Shown here: one piece after another, positions 41,728-51,095 of the stretch
Layout of the letters: every line of letters begins with the position of its first letter
Position numbering within the stretch: the first letter of the stretch is position 1
Origin: Erythrobacter colymbi
Lineage (GTDB): Bacteria > Pseudomonadota > Alphaproteobacteria > Sphingomonadales > Sphingomonadaceae
DNA: 64,000 nt
NCBI RefSeq assembly: GCF_002155685.1
Contig: NZ_MUYK01000002.1
Span: 434,001-498,000 of the forward strand
Direction of reading: 5' to 3'
The notes under the pieces: generated by a model
Seen by the model: only the letters and a program-made list of their open reading frames with translations
The model's database searches: none
Told to the model about the DNA's origin: nothing
Position numbers and translations under genes: made by a program

Positions 41728-41741
41728 AGAGCACTCCTCTT

Positions 41742-41807
41742 CCGTTCGCCTCGAGCGTAGTCGAGAGGCCTTGCGCCCTGTGTCTCGACTTCGCTCGACA
41801 CGAACGG
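41742..41807. repeat. dispersed-type palindrome (TCGAGCG..AGTCGAGA type)
   Basis: The left arm (41742-41766) and right arm (41783-41807) match in inverted orientation at 22 of 25 positions around a 16-base loop. Palindromes of this TCGAGCG.AGTCGAGA type are common intergenic elements in Sphingomonadales genomes. It lies between the amidohydrolase and nitronate monooxygenase genes. Confidence 0.75.
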
Positions 41808-41905
41808 GGTACAAGTGACGTAACGGCACTCGCAAAATCACGCTTGGCACGTCCGGAACCGGCGCTAGAGACGCGGGTTTGGACAAGAGTTTTAAGGAGA
41901 AACCC

Positions 41906-42910
41906 ATGCCGCTTCCCGCTCCGTTCGATCGTCTGCGCCTGCCGCTGATCGGATCGCCGCTGTTCATCGTCTCCGGCCCCGAGCTGGTGATCGCGCAGTG
42001 CAAGGCCGGGATCATCGGCAGCTTCCCTGCGCTGAACGCGCGGCCGCAGTCGCAGCTCGACGAGTGGCTCCACCAGATCACCGAGGAGCTGGCCGCGCAC
42101 AACCGCGCGAACCCCGATCGCCCGGCCGCGCCCTTCGCGGTCAACCAGATCGTCCACAAGACCAACGACCGCGTCGATGCCGACATGGCCACTTGCGAGA
42201 AGTGGCAGGTGCCGATGATCATCACCTCGCTCGGTGCGCGCGAAGACATCTACACTGCCGTGCGCAACTGGGGCGGCGTGACGATGCACGACGTCATCAA
42301 CAACCGCTTCGCCCACAAGGCGATCGAAAAGGGCGCGACCGGCCTCATCCCCGTCGCCGCAGGTGCAGGCGGCCACGCCGGCTCGCTCTCGCCCTTCGCG
42401 CTGATGCAGGAGATCCGCGAGTGGTTTGACGGCCTCGTCGCACTTTCGGGCTCGGTCGGGCACGGGGCGACGATCCTTGCCGCCCAGGCCTTGCGCGCCG
42501 ACTTCGCCTATGCAGGCAGCGCCTTCATCGCGACCAAGGAAGCCAACGCCGCCGAGGGTTACAAGCAGGGCATCGTCGATGGCTCGTCGGAAGGGATCGT
42601 CTATACCAACCTCTTCACCGGCGTGCACGGCAACTACCTGCGCTCCTCGATCGAGGCGGCGGGGATGGACCCGGACAACCTGCCCGAAAGCGATCCGAGC
42701 AAGATGAACTTCGGCAGCGGCGGCAACACCAAGGCCAAGGCGTGGAAGGACATCTGGGGCTCGGGCCAGGGCATCGGCACGATCAAAGAGGTCGGCACCG
42801 TGGAAGACCTCGTCGCCCGCTTCGAGCGCGAGTATCACGAAGCCAAGGCGCGCCTCGCGGGCAATTCGGGCTACACCTCGTGGGCGGCGATGGCCGAGGC
42901 GGCGGAGTAA
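41906..42910 (+). CDS. nitronate monooxygenase / 2-nitropropane dioxygenase-family FMN protein
   Basis: The 334-residue TIM-barrel flavoprotein has PLIGSPLFIVSGPELVIAQCKAGIIGSFPALNARP at the N-terminus. GLIPVAAGAGGHAGSLSPFALMQEI and later GSAFIATKEANAAEGYK bind FMN. It oxidises alkyl nitronates in characterised relatives, but many members have other roles. AAGGAGA lies before the ATG at 41906. It follows the palindrome. Confidence 0.9.
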   Translation: MPLPAPFDRLRLPLIGSPLFIVSGPELVIAQCKAGIIGSFPALNARPQSQLDEWLHQITEELAAHNRANPDRPAAPFAVNQIVHKTNDRVDADMATCEKWQVPMIITSLGAREDIYTAVRNWGGVTMHDVINNRFAHKAIEKGATGLIPVAAGAGGHAGSLSPFALMQEIREWFDGLVALSGSVGHGATILAAQALRADFAYAGSAFIATKEANAAEGYKQGIVDGSSEGIVYTNLFTGVHGNYLRSSIEAAGMDPDNLPESDPSKMNFGSGGNTKAKAWKDIWGSGQGIGTIKEVGTVEDLVARFEREYHEAKARLAGNSGYTSWAAMAEAAE

Positions 42911-42914
42911 GGCC

Positions 42915-43433
42915 CTACTCGGCGGCCCACAGCATCTCGGCCATCGCGTCGAGTTCGGCAAAGTCGAAGCCGGTGCCGAGCGGGTCCTTGCGGTTGAGCA
43001 CGACCCGCCGGCGCTCGGCGAGCAGCTGGCGGCGCAGTGCCCCCTGCAGCACGTGGAGGCGCAGCAGCGCCTCTTCCAGCGCCGCGCCCGCATCGTGCTG
43101 GCGGACCATCGCCCAGCGCTCCTCGATCCGGCCGACGCGGGCAATGACCACCTCGTTGTAGCGCGGATGCGGCCCGCGGTGGAGCGGCATGCCGCTGCGC
43201 ACCGAGGCGCTCTCGGTCGCCGGAAGGAGCAGGCCATTGCGGCGGAAATCGTCGAACCCGACCCGCACCAGCCCGACCTCGGCGAACATCCGGCCGAAGC
43301 AGCGCTGCGACAGCAATTGCCGCGGCAGCAGGTGGTGGCGCTGCAATCCGGGATTGTAACCGTGCTGCCCCCGCGCGTTGACCGAGCGGAAGGCAATCAC
43401 TGTCAGGCTATGTGCGTGATCCCAGTGCCGCAT
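42915..43433 (-). CDS. AHH-type nuclease domain protein
   Basis: This 172-residue protein resembles the AHH (alanine-His-His) branch of the HNH/ENDO VII nuclease superfamily. It reads GYNPGLQRHHLLPRQLL, then FDDFRRNGLLLPATE, then MPLHRGPHPRYNEVV, in the order of an AHH domain, with an Arg where the second-position Ala usually lies. Normally such domains are C-terminal toxin tips; here it is a stand-alone protein without signal peptide. It is two bases downstream of the next gene and likely co-transcribed. Nuclease activity is inferred. Confidence 0.7.
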   Translation of the reverse strand: MRHWDHAHSLTVIAFRSVNARGQHGYNPGLQRHHLLPRQLLSQRCFGRMFAEVGLVRVGFDDFRRNGLLLPATESASVRSGMPLHRGPHPRYNEVVIARVGRIEERWAMVRQHDAGAALEEALLRLHVLQGALRRQLLAERRRVVLNRKDPLGTGFDFAELDAMAEMLWAAE

Positions 43434-43435
43434 CC

Positions 43436-44356
43436 CTATTCACGCCACACACTGACAAGTGCGCGGGTGCGAGAGGGGCGCAAGGCAAGGCGGGTGCCGT
43501 CGGGCGCGACAATGCGGTCGTCGTCTTCGAGGGCGCCGGTGATGACGAGGTGATTGACGAGCCGGATGCCGAGCCGCGTTGCAGCGACCCGATCGGCGGT
43601 GAGCGGCGGTTCGATCCTGAGCTCCTGCCCGATCCAGAAGGCAAGGCCGATCGATTCGAGCGCGCCATCGGGCGTCTGGGCGAAGGATGTGAGGCCGAGC
43701 GCAGGGAACGGCCCGCCATCGAGCCACGCGCTGGTCGCGGATTCGAAGAAGCGCCGCCCGATCGCGCTCTGCGCCGGCTCCCACACGACCGCGGCCAGAT
43801 CGTCGAACTGGCGCACCATGTCGCAAGCGAGCGCGAGCAGGCCGCGCATCATCGGCAGGGAATGGCCACCGGTGGCAAGATGCGGTCCCGGGCTCAGGGT
43901 CAGCGCCTCGAAATCAGCAGCAGCGGGCAGCGCAGGCAGGTCGAAGCGGTGCGCGGGTTGGGGGAATGGCGCCGCAGTTCCGGGCGCAAGGCCGGCAAGA
44001 TCGAAGGTCAACCCGTCGCGCAGCAGCTCGATCCACTCGCCATCGTCACGCACGAGAGCCCCGGTGTCGCCGCTGTCCCCCGCCGACACATCGGGCCGCG
44101 CCGCGCCGGCAGGATCATGGCTGATGCTGAGCGCAGGCAAGCGCCCGGCGAAAGCGCCGATCGCATCGCGATCCGGCCGTTTGCCCTTGGCAAACAGCAG
44201 GTGCAGTTCGACATCCCGGGCGCGCGGCGACTGTGAAATCGTCCAGGCCCCCCTCTTAAGTTGCCCGATTAAAGCCAGAAATCCCGTAATACTTTTGGCG
44301 CGTTTGCCGTGAGACGTCGAGTCCCCAAAGCCGCCAACCGTCCCGGAATGGAGCAA
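43436..44356 (-). CDS. hypothetical protein upstream of AHH nuclease
   Basis: The protein is up to 306 residues long and does not resemble a family I recognise. The middle has DLAAVVWEPAQSAIGRRFFESATSAWLDGGPFPALGLTSF and the C-terminus RLVNHLVITGALEDDDRIVAPDG. That looks like a compact soluble alpha/beta protein without a signal peptide. The only full-length start is a TTG at 44356, with no good ribosome binding site. Homology-like sequence seems to begin near RDVELHLLFAKG, so the real start is uncertain. It sits tightly between the flavodoxin-like gene and the AHH gene. Confidence 0.6.
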   Translation of the reverse strand: MLHSGTVGGFGDSTSHGKRAKSITGFLALIGQLKRGAWTISQSPRARDVELHLLFAKGKRPDRDAIGAFAGRLPALSISHDPAGAARPDVSAGDSGDTGALVRDDGEWIELLRDGLTFDLAGLAPGTAAPFPQPAHRFDLPALPAAADFEALTLSPGPHLATGGHSLPMMRGLLALACDMVRQFDDLAAVVWEPAQSAIGRRFFESATSAWLDGGPFPALGLTSFAQTPDGALESIGLAFWIGQELRIEPPLTADRVAATRLGIRLVNHLVITGALEDDDRIVAPDGTRLALRPSRTRALVSVWRE

Positions 44357-44359
44357 TCC

Positions 44360-44848
44360 CTACATGACGCCGAGCCGCAGGCCCTCCGCGAGCGCGGCAC
44401 CGAGGTCGCGCGCCAGCGTCAGCGCGTCATCCGGCACGCGCTTGGGCGCAGCGATCGCCTCGGGGGTCTGGGCCGCGAGATTGACGATCACCGGATCGGC
44501 CACGCGCCGCAGCCGCCATCCGATGACGATCCGGTCGATCTGGCGCTGGGCGCCCTCCCCGTCCGATCCGGCGGCGATGATCGTGGCATAGGCCCGCCCC
44601 TCGACGCGCCCGAGCAGCGGGTAATAGGCGCGGTCGAAGGCCTCCTTCATCAGCCCGCTCATGGAGCCGAGGTTCTCGGGGCAGATAAACAGGAAGCCGT
44701 CGGCGGCGAGCAGCATGTCGGGCTCGGCTTCGCCCGCGGCGACCAGCCAGGCAGCATCCCCCGCCCCTTGCGCCGCCGCGCGCGCCAGCGCCTCGCTCGC
44801 GCCGGTGCGACTGTGCCACAGGATCAGGAGGCGCGGGGTCTCGTCCAT
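44360..44848 (-). CDS. flavodoxin-like NAD(P)H-dependent oxidoreductase
   Basis: The 162-residue protein has PRLLILWHSRTGASEALARAAAQGA at the N-terminus, an FMN phosphate loop, then DGFLFICPENLGSMSGLMKEAFDRAYY typical of the WrbA/NADPH-dependent FMN reductase fold. The ATG at 44848 was chosen over a GTG 48 bases upstream. It is followed by the hypothetical and AHH genes on the same strand, which may form a three-gene unit. Substrate unknown. Confidence 0.8.
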   Translation of the reverse strand: MDETPRLLILWHSRTGASEALARAAAQGAGDAAWLVAAGEAEPDMLLAADGFLFICPENLGSMSGLMKEAFDRAYYPLLGRVEGRAYATIIAAGSDGEGAQRQIDRIVIGWRLRRVADPVIVNLAAQTPEAIAAPKRVPDDALTLARDLGAALAEGLRLGVM

Positions 44849-44932
44849 CGAGACCGAGGCTGGCCCGCCCGCCTGTCGATTGTCAACCGCGCGCACCTGT
44901 CACCCCCGGGGGCTTTGCGCTAAGGGGCTGAC

Positions 44933-46744
44933 ATGGCCACCAATCCCCTGCCCCCTCCCGGCTTTGCCGCCGTCCTCGGTGTCGCCTCGTCGCTTTCCGG
45001 CAAGGCATGGCGCTGGCGCGGGGGGAACATGGAACTGGGCGAGAGCGCGGGCGCGGGCATCGGGGGGCTTGACCATTCGATCCTCGACCAGCTGCTGCTG
45101 ACCCGCGGCGTGGCCGAGGATGATCTCGCCCGCCACGCCCAGCCCACCTTGCGCGCCTTCCTGCCCGATCCCTCGACCTTCCGCGACATGGACGCCGCCG
45201 CCGAGCGCCTCGCCCACGCGGTGATGGCGGGCGAGCGGGTGACGATCTACGGCGACTATGACGTCGACGGCGCGACCAGCGCGGCGCTGCTGGTCGAGCT
45301 GCTGCGCCAGCTGGGGCTCGAGGCCGAATACTACATCCCCGACCGCCTGCTCGAAGGTTACGGCCCCTCGGGCGAGGCACTGGTGCGGCTGGCGGAGAGC
45401 GGATCGCAGCTGATCGTCACGGTCGATTGCGGCGCAATGGCCCACGAGGCGCTGGCGATGGCCAAGCGCGCGGGCGTCGACGTGATCGTGGTCGATCACC
45501 ACAAGTGCGCGCCCGAACTGCCCGAGGCGCACGCGCTGGTGAACCCCAACCGCCTCGACGAGAGCGACCTTGGCGCGGCGCACGGCCACCTCGCCGCCGT
45601 TGGCGTCGCCTTCCTGCTCGGCATCGCACTGGTGCGCAGCTTGCGCGGCAAGGGCTTGTTCGGCGCGCACCGGCGTGAGCCCGAACTGATCGGGCTGCTC
45701 GATCTGGTCGCGCTCGGCACGGTGGCTGACGTCGCCGCACTCCACGGATTGAACCGCGCCTTCGTGGCGCAGGGCCTCAAGGTGCTCGCCCGGCGCGAGC
45801 GGATCGGGATGGCCGCGCTGATGGACGCAAGCCGCCTCACCCGCGCGCCGCAATGCAGCGACCTCGGCTTCGCGTTAGGCCCGCGCATCAATGCCGGCGG
45901 ACGGATCGGCGAATCGACGCTGGGAGTGCGCCTGCTCACCACCACTGATCCCGAGGAAGCGCGCGAAATCGCCGCGCAGCTCTCGCAGCTCAACGAGGAG
46001 CGCCGCGCGATCGAGGCGATGGTACAGGAAGCGGCCGAGGCGCAGCTCGCGGGCCAGCACAACATGGCGGTGCAGGTGCTCTCGGGCCACGGCTGGCACC
46101 CGGGCGTGATCGGGATCGTCGCGGGGCGGATCAAGGAGAAAACCGGGAAGCCCGCCGTGGTGATCGCGCTCGACGAGGCGCAGGGCAAGGGCTCCGGCCG
46201 CTCGATCAGCGGGGTCGATCTCGGCGCCGCGATCATCGCCGCGCGGGAAGCCGGGCTTCTGGTCGCGGGCGGCGGACACGCGATGGCGGCGGGGTTGACG
46301 ATCGAGCCTTCCCGCCTTGCCGATTTCGCCGAGTTTCTCGACATGCGGCTCGCGCGCGATGTCGAACGGGCGCGGGCGGGCGCGGCGATGCTGCTCGACC
46401 TCGCCCTCGCGCCGGGAGGCCTCACCCCCGATCTGGTCGAAACCCTCGAGGCCGCCGGCCCCTATGGCGTCGGCTGGCCTGCCCCGCGCATTGCGGTCGG
46501 CCCGGTGCGGATCATCAAGGCGGATATCGTCGGCAAGGATCACGTCCGGCTGGTGGCAGCGGGCAATGACGGCAAAAGCTTCAAGGCCATCGCCTTCCGC
46601 GCGGCCGAGAGCGAGATGGGCCAGACCCTGCTCCACCGCCACCAGGGCCGCCGCTTCCACCTCGCCGGGCGCGCCAAGATCGACGACTGGGGCAACCGCC
46701 CCGCGGCCGAGCTCCAGCTTGAGGATGCTGCCTTCGCCGATTGA
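44933..46744 (+). CDS. recJ: single-stranded-DNA-specific exonuclease RecJ
   Basis: RecJ degrades single-stranded DNA 5' to 3' in recombination and mismatch repair. The 603-residue protein has the DHH phosphoesterase motifs: VTIYGDYDVDGATSAALLVELLR with DYDxDG, then VTVDCGAM, VIVVDHHKC and LVNPNR. The DHHA1 domain carries GGGHAMAAGLTIEPSRL, and the OB-fold region ends RAKIDDWGNRPAAELQLEDA. The start MATNPLPPPGF is the longest ATG consistent with homologues. The tRNA-Glu gene follows. Confidence 0.95.
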   Translation: MATNPLPPPGFAAVLGVASSLSGKAWRWRGGNMELGESAGAGIGGLDHSILDQLLLTRGVAEDDLARHAQPTLRAFLPDPSTFRDMDAAAERLAHAVMAGERVTIYGDYDVDGATSAALLVELLRQLGLEAEYYIPDRLLEGYGPSGEALVRLAESGSQLIVTVDCGAMAHEALAMAKRAGVDVIVVDHHKCAPELPEAHALVNPNRLDESDLGAAHGHLAAVGVAFLLGIALVRSLRGKGLFGAHRREPELIGLLDLVALGTVADVAALHGLNRAFVAQGLKVLARRERIGMAALMDASRLTRAPQCSDLGFALGPRINAGGRIGESTLGVRLLTTTDPEEAREIAAQLSQLNEERRAIEAMVQEAAEAQLAGQHNMAVQVLSGHGWHPGVIGIVAGRIKEKTGKPAVVIALDEAQGKGSGRSISGVDLGAAIIAAREAGLLVAGGGHAMAAGLTIEPSRLADFAEFLDMRLARDVERARAGAAMLLDLALAPGGLTPDLVETLEAAGPYGVGWPAPRIAVGPVRIIKADIVGKDHVRLVAAGNDGKSFKAIAFRAAESEMGQTLLHRHQGRRFHLAGRAKIDDWGNRPAAELQLEDAAFAD

Positions 46745-46838
46745 CGCGGGGTGTGGAAAAAATTTCGCGGGCCCTCGCGCAAACGAGGCTTGACCGTCCC
46801 GAAACACCCCCCTAAAGGCGCGCTCTCGCAATCGCGAC

Positions 46839-46913
46839 GGCCCCTTCGTCTAGCGGTTAGGACGCGGCCCTTTCACGGCTGAAACACGGGTTCGATTCCC
46901 GTAGGGGTCACCA
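46839..46913 (+). tRNA. tRNA-Glu (UUC)
   Basis: The sequence folds as a full cloverleaf. The acceptor GGCCCCT pairs with AGGGGTC (one G-U), the D-loop is TAGCGGTTA, and the anticodon loop CTTTCAC has anticodon TTC. The T-arm is ACGGG-TTCGATT-CCCGT. CCA is encoded at 46911-46913. Confidence 0.97.
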
Positions 46914-46931
46914 CCTTCCGAGGTGGTTGAA

Positions 46932-46966
46932 CAGGGCGGCAGGCTTCGGCCTCGCCGCCCTTTTTC
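46932..46966 (+). terminator. terminator of tRNA-Glu
   Basis: GGGCGGC pairs with GCCGCCC and is followed by TTTTTC. A smaller hairpin ACCACCTT/AGGTGGTT directly overlaps the tRNA CCA end just upstream. Confidence 0.85.
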
Positions 46967-47036
46967 TTATCCGAAATTATGACAATCGCGCCGAGCGCCT
47001 TCCCTCGCCTGCGGCTTGGCGGTAAGGGCCTGCGCC

Positions 47037-48278
47037 ATGGGCAGCGGCCAGAACTTTCCCATTGCCGGAGTGAGTCTGGCGGTCGTGACCTTTCTGGCCC
47101 TTCTGGGCCTCGGCACGGATTTCATCATCGCGCTCGCAGTGCTGACGGTGTGGGTCGGATCGCTGCTGGTCGCCGCCGGGCGCCCGCCGGAGCCGCCCAA
47201 GGCCAAGACCAAGCAGCCGCTGACACTCGATTCGATCCGCGACCTGATCGAGAATTCCTCGATTCCCCTCGTCATCACCGATCGCAACACCATCGCGCTC
47301 GCCAATCTGGCGGCGCGGCGGATGCTGGGGCAGCACGTGATCGGGCAGGACACCCGCGTCGCGCTCCGCAATCCCGATGCGGTGCAGCTGCTCGGCGACA
47401 CCGGCCAGAACGAGGCGATCGTGCGCGGGCTCGTGCGGCGCGGGGACATCTGGCAGATCAACCGCCAGATGATCGACGACCGGCTGGCGATGCTTGAATT
47501 CATCAACCAGACCGCCGAGGCCGACATCAGCCGCGCGCATACCGATTTCGTCGCCAATGCCAGCCACGAGCTGCGCACCCCGCTCGCCGCGATCCTCGGC
47601 TATGTCGAGACGCTGCAGGACGATGCCGGCGTATCGAGCCCGGTCGCCAAGAAGTTCCTCGGGATCATCGAGCGCGAGGCCAAGCGGATGCAGGCGCTGG
47701 TGGGCGATCTGATGAGCCTCAGCCGCGTCGAGGCGGAAAAGCACGACCTGCCGACCGAGCGGATCGATCTGGCCGCGCTGGTCGAGCGTGCGGCGCGCGA
47801 TGCGGCGGGGTCCGACCGGGCCGAGCGGCTGGCGCTCGATCTGGCGGCGGCGCCGGTGGTGGCGGGCGACCGCCAGCAGCTTGAACAGGTGGTTCGCAAC
47901 CTCGTCGACAATGCGCTGAAATACGGCGCCGATGGCACGCCCGTCGCTGTGAGCCTCGATCTGGCGCAGGGCGATCTGGCGCGGATCGCGGTCGCCGACC
48001 AGGGCGAAGGCATCGCGCCCGAGCAGATCCCGCACCTCACCCGCCGCTTCTACCGCACCGATCCCGGACGCAGCCGCGCCTCGGGCGGGACGGGACTGGG
48101 GCTTGCCATCGTCAAGCACATTGTGGAACGCCACCGCGGGCGGCTCGACATCACCAGCGAACTCGGCAAGGGGACGCGCGTGGTGGTGCGCATCCCGCTG
48201 GCCGAGCCCGGGCCGGAGAGCCCTGCGCCCCCGCCCGACAGCGGGAGCGACCCGGCCCTCGCAACGGAAAGCGATTAA
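47037..48278 (+). CDS. phoR: phosphate regulon sensor histidine kinase
   Basis: PhoR autophosphorylates and controls PhoB in response to phosphate via the Pst complex. The 413-residue protein has one or two N-terminal membrane segments (PIAGVSLAVVTFLALLGLGTDFI...VLTVWVGSLLVAAG), a PAS-like region (PLVITDRNTIALANLAARRMLG), the HisKA box ASHELRTPLAAILGYVETL, and HATPase motifs NLVDNALKYG, DQGEGI and GGTGLGLAIVKHI. The ATG at 47037 was chosen over a TTG. It heads phoR-pstC-pstA-pstB-phoU-phoB. Confidence 0.95.
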   Translation: MGSGQNFPIAGVSLAVVTFLALLGLGTDFIIALAVLTVWVGSLLVAAGRPPEPPKAKTKQPLTLDSIRDLIENSSIPLVITDRNTIALANLAARRMLGQHVIGQDTRVALRNPDAVQLLGDTGQNEAIVRGLVRRGDIWQINRQMIDDRLAMLEFINQTAEADISRAHTDFVANASHELRTPLAAILGYVETLQDDAGVSSPVAKKFLGIIEREAKRMQALVGDLMSLSRVEAEKHDLPTERIDLAALVERAARDAAGSDRAERLALDLAAAPVVAGDRQQLEQVVRNLVDNALKYGADGTPVAVSLDLAQGDLARIAVADQGEGIAPEQIPHLTRRFYRTDPGRSRASGGTGLGLAIVKHIVERHRGRLDITSELGKGTRVVVRIPLAEPGPESPAPPPDSGSDPALATESD

Positions 48279-48296
48279 TTGTCACACTAGTGTCTT
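48279..48296 (+). promoter_or_regulatory. Pho box-like site upstream of pstC
   Basis: TTGTCAC-ACTA-GTGTCTT has two TGTC half-sites in direct repeat 11 bases apart, the spacing of PhoB boxes (CTGTCAT-N4-CTGTCAT). It starts directly after the phoR stop and lies 120 bases before pstC. A second copy with a clean second half was not seen. Confidence 0.55.
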
Positions 48297-48415
48297 ATTT
48301 CTTCAACATGGGCCCGCCATGAGGCAAGAGCCGCAGGGGCGGCACTTGCGATCCGGGGGGCCCCACGCATGATGCGCCGCAGTGCCAGCCCGGCAGGAAA
48401 CACAGGTCTCACTTC

Positions 48416-49801
48416 ATGTCGCCGATCACGCTGATCCTGATTGCTCTGGGCCTCGGCCTGCTCGGATGGCTGGCCGGCCGCGCCAAGGCGTGGAGTTTCC
48501 AGACGGGCGATGCGGGCGTGCGCACCGCCTCGCGCCCGGTCTACCACGCGTGGTACGTCGCGCTGTGGGTGGTGCTGCCGGTCGTGCTGTTCGTGGTCGC
48601 ATGGAGCGTGATCGCGCCCAAGCTGGTGCTGCAATCGGTGCTCGCGTCGCCTGCCGCGCAGGAGCTGCCGCTGTTCGGATTCGAGCGGGACGCCTTCCTC
48701 GGCGAGGCGCGCGCGGTCGCGCTCGGCCAGGCGCCGGGCGTCTTCAATGACGAGGCCGAGGCGCTGATCGCCCCGTTCCGCGATGCCTTTGCCTATTACA
48801 ACACCATCGGCATCATCATCACCGTGCTGATCGCGCTCGCGGGCGGCGCGCTCGCCTTCCTGCGCCTGAAGCCGCAATTCGGCGCGCGCACCAAGGTCGA
48901 GCGGACGGTGCTGACGATCCTGCTGCTCGCCTCGCTGGTGGCGATCCTCACCACCATGGGCATCTTCGCGAGCCTCGTGTTCGAGACGTTCCGCTTCTTC
49001 AACGTCGTCTCACCGGTCGATTTCCTGTTCGGCCTCAAATGGGGGCCCGATACGATGGGCTCGCCCGATGCGGTCGACCCCTCGCGCTACGGCGCGGTGC
49101 CGCTGTTCTGGGGCACGATCTTCATCGGCGCGATCATCGCCATGATCGTCGCGATCCCGCTCGGGCTGATGAGCGCGATCTACCTCACCCAGTATGCCGA
49201 TCCGCGCGTGCGCACCTGGATCAAGCCGCTGCTCGAACTGCTCGCGGGCGTGCCCACCGTGGTCTACGGCTATTTCGCCGCCCTCACCTTGGCGCCGATG
49301 ATCCGCAACGCCGCAGTCGCACTCGGCATCGCCAATGCCTCGACCGAGAGCGCGCTGGCCGCCGGCATCGTGATGGGGGTGATGATCATCCCGTTCGTCT
49401 CCTCGATGGCCGACGATTCGATGGCCGCAGTCCCGGCCGCGATGCGTGACGGGAGCCTTGCGATGGGCGCCACCAAGTCCGAGACGATCCGCCGCGTGCT
49501 GTTCCCCGCAGCGCTGCCGGGCATTGTCGCCGGGATCATGCTCGCCGTCAGCCGCGCCATCGGCGAGACCATGATCGTCGTCATGGCCGCCTCGCCCGCC
49601 GCCAACCTCACCGCCAATCCCCTTGAACCGATGTCGACCGTCACCGTGCAGATCGTCAAGCTGCTGACCGGCGAACAGAGCACCGATCACCCCGCCACGC
49701 TGAGCGCCTATGCGCTGGGCTTCGTGCTGTTCATGGTGACGCTGGCGCTCAACTTCATCGCCCTGCGCGTCGTCAAGCGTTTCCGCGAGGCCTACGAATG
49801 A
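48416..49801 (+). CDS. pstC: phosphate ABC transporter permease PstC
   Basis: This 461-residue inner-membrane permease has the ABC-permease EAA loop (MAAVPAAMRDGSLAMGATKSETIRRVLFPAALPGIVAGIML). It has GVPTVVYGYFAALTLAP and an N-terminal extension with an extra periplasmic loop (residues ~60-130), which is longer than E. coli PstC. TMs are evident throughout. It overlaps pstA by the ATGA junction. Confidence 0.95.
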   Translation: MSPITLILIALGLGLLGWLAGRAKAWSFQTGDAGVRTASRPVYHAWYVALWVVLPVVLFVVAWSVIAPKLVLQSVLASPAAQELPLFGFERDAFLGEARAVALGQAPGVFNDEAEALIAPFRDAFAYYNTIGIIITVLIALAGGALAFLRLKPQFGARTKVERTVLTILLLASLVAILTTMGIFASLVFETFRFFNVVSPVDFLFGLKWGPDTMGSPDAVDPSRYGAVPLFWGTIFIGAIIAMIVAIPLGLMSAIYLTQYADPRVRTWIKPLLELLAGVPTVVYGYFAALTLAPMIRNAAVALGIANASTESALAAGIVMGVMIIPFVSSMADDSMAAVPAAMRDGSLAMGATKSETIRRVLFPAALPGIVAGIMLAVSRAIGETMIVVMAASPAANLTANPLEPMSTVTVQIVKLLTGEQSTDHPATLSAYALGFVLFMVTLALNFIALRVVKRFREAYE

Positions 49802-51078
49802 GCCAGTCCGACCTCTCCCCGGCCCCGTCGCCCGAAGCGCTGGGCCCGACGCGCACGCCCGCCTTCGAGGCGCGCCTCGCCAGGCGCTACCGGCAGGAAC
49901 GCAACTTCCGCCGCATAGGCCTTGGCGCGGTGGTGTTCTCGGTCGCGGTGCTGGTGTTCCTGCTCGGCAACATGCTGATGAACGGTATCGCCGGCTTCCA
50001 GCGCGCCGAGATCGCGGTGACGATCAATTTCCCCGCGAGCGGGATCGAAGGTGACGCGACCTCGCTTACCGCGCCCTCGGCCGGCCAGACGCTTGAGATG
50101 CAGGGCCTGCCCAAGATCGTCACGATGTTCGCCGAGGAGCAGCTCGGCAAGGACGCGGCCGCGCAGATCGCGCCCGACGCGTGGCGCGATGTCGCCGCCG
50201 CGCTGGCGGAGGATCCGACGCTCCTCACCCGCAGCGAGACCTTCGAACTGCCCGCAAGCTCGGCTATCGCCACCGCGCTCCAGGGCGAAGGCGCGCCCGA
50301 GCTTCAGGGCCTCGCGAAGAAGCTCGCCGCCGACGGCAAGCTGTCGCGCAACTGGGACTGGGGCTTCCTCGCCCGCTCGGACGCCACCACGCCGCAGGCC
50401 GTGGGCATCTGGGGCGCGCTCAAGGGCTCGATGCTGACCATGCTGGTGACGCTGGTGCTGGCCTTCCCGATCGGCGTCCTCTCGGCGCTCTATCTGGAGG
50501 AATATGCCCCGCGCAACCGCTGGACCGACATCATCGAGGTCTCGATCAGCAATCTTGCCGCGGTGCCCTCGATCATCTTCGGCCTGCTCGGCCTGTCGCT
50601 GTTCCTCGCCGCCTTCCCCAACCTGCGCTCGGCCCCGCTGATCGGCGGGATGACGCTGGCGCTGATGACCATGCCGGTGATCGTCATTTCCGGGCGCAAC
50701 GCGATCAAGGCGGTGCCGCCCTCGATCCGTGACGGGGCGCTCGCCATCGGGGCCTCGCCGGTGCAGGTGGTGTTCCACCACGTGTTGCCGCTCGCCCTGC
50801 CCGGGATGCTGACCGGCACCATCATCGGCATGGCCCGCGCGCTGGGCGAGACCGCCCCGTTGCTCCTGATCGGGATGCGCATTTTCGTCGCCACTCCGCC
50901 CGAAAGCTTCACCTCGCCCGCCACGGTGCTGCCGATGCAGATCTTCCTGTGGTCGGACGAGATCGACCGCGGCTTTGTCGAGCGCACCAGTGCAGCCATC
51001 ATCGTGCTGCTGGTTTTCCTGCTCGCCATGAACGGCCTTGCCATCTACCTTCGCAACAAGTTCGAGAAACGCTGGTGA
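49798..51078 (+). CDS. pstA: phosphate ABC transporter permease PstA
   Basis: The 426-residue permease pairs with PstC. It has a cytoplasmic N-terminus, TM1 ([20 protein letters not shown]), and a large periplasmic region of ~130 residues as in DUF3333-type alphaproteobacterial PstA. Core TMs have the EAA-type loop [36 protein letters not shown]. It overlaps pstC by four bases (ATGA). pstB follows and may initiate at an overlapping GTG. Confidence 0.95.
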   Translation: MSQSDLSPAPSPEALGPTRTPAFEARLARRYRQERNFRRIGLGAVVFSVAVLVFLLGNMLMNGIAGFQRAEIAVTINFPASGIEGDATSLTAPSAGQTLEMQGLPKIVTMFAEEQLGKDAAAQIAPDAWRDVAAALAEDPTLLTRSETFELPASSAIATALQGEGAPELQGLAKKLAADGKLSRNWDWGFLARSDATTPQAVGIWGALKGSMLTMLVTLVLAFPIGVLSALYLEEYAPRNRWTDIIEVSISNLAAVPSIIFGLLGLSLFLAAFPNLRSAPLIGGMTLALMTMPVIVISGRNAIKAVPPSIRDGALAIGASPVQVVFHHVLPLALPGMLTGTIIGMARALGETAPLLLIGMRIFVATPPESFTSPATVLPMQIFLWSDEIDRGFVERTSAAIIVLLVFLLAMNGLAIYLRNKFEKRW

Positions 51079-51095
51079 CTGTAATCCATCCCAAC

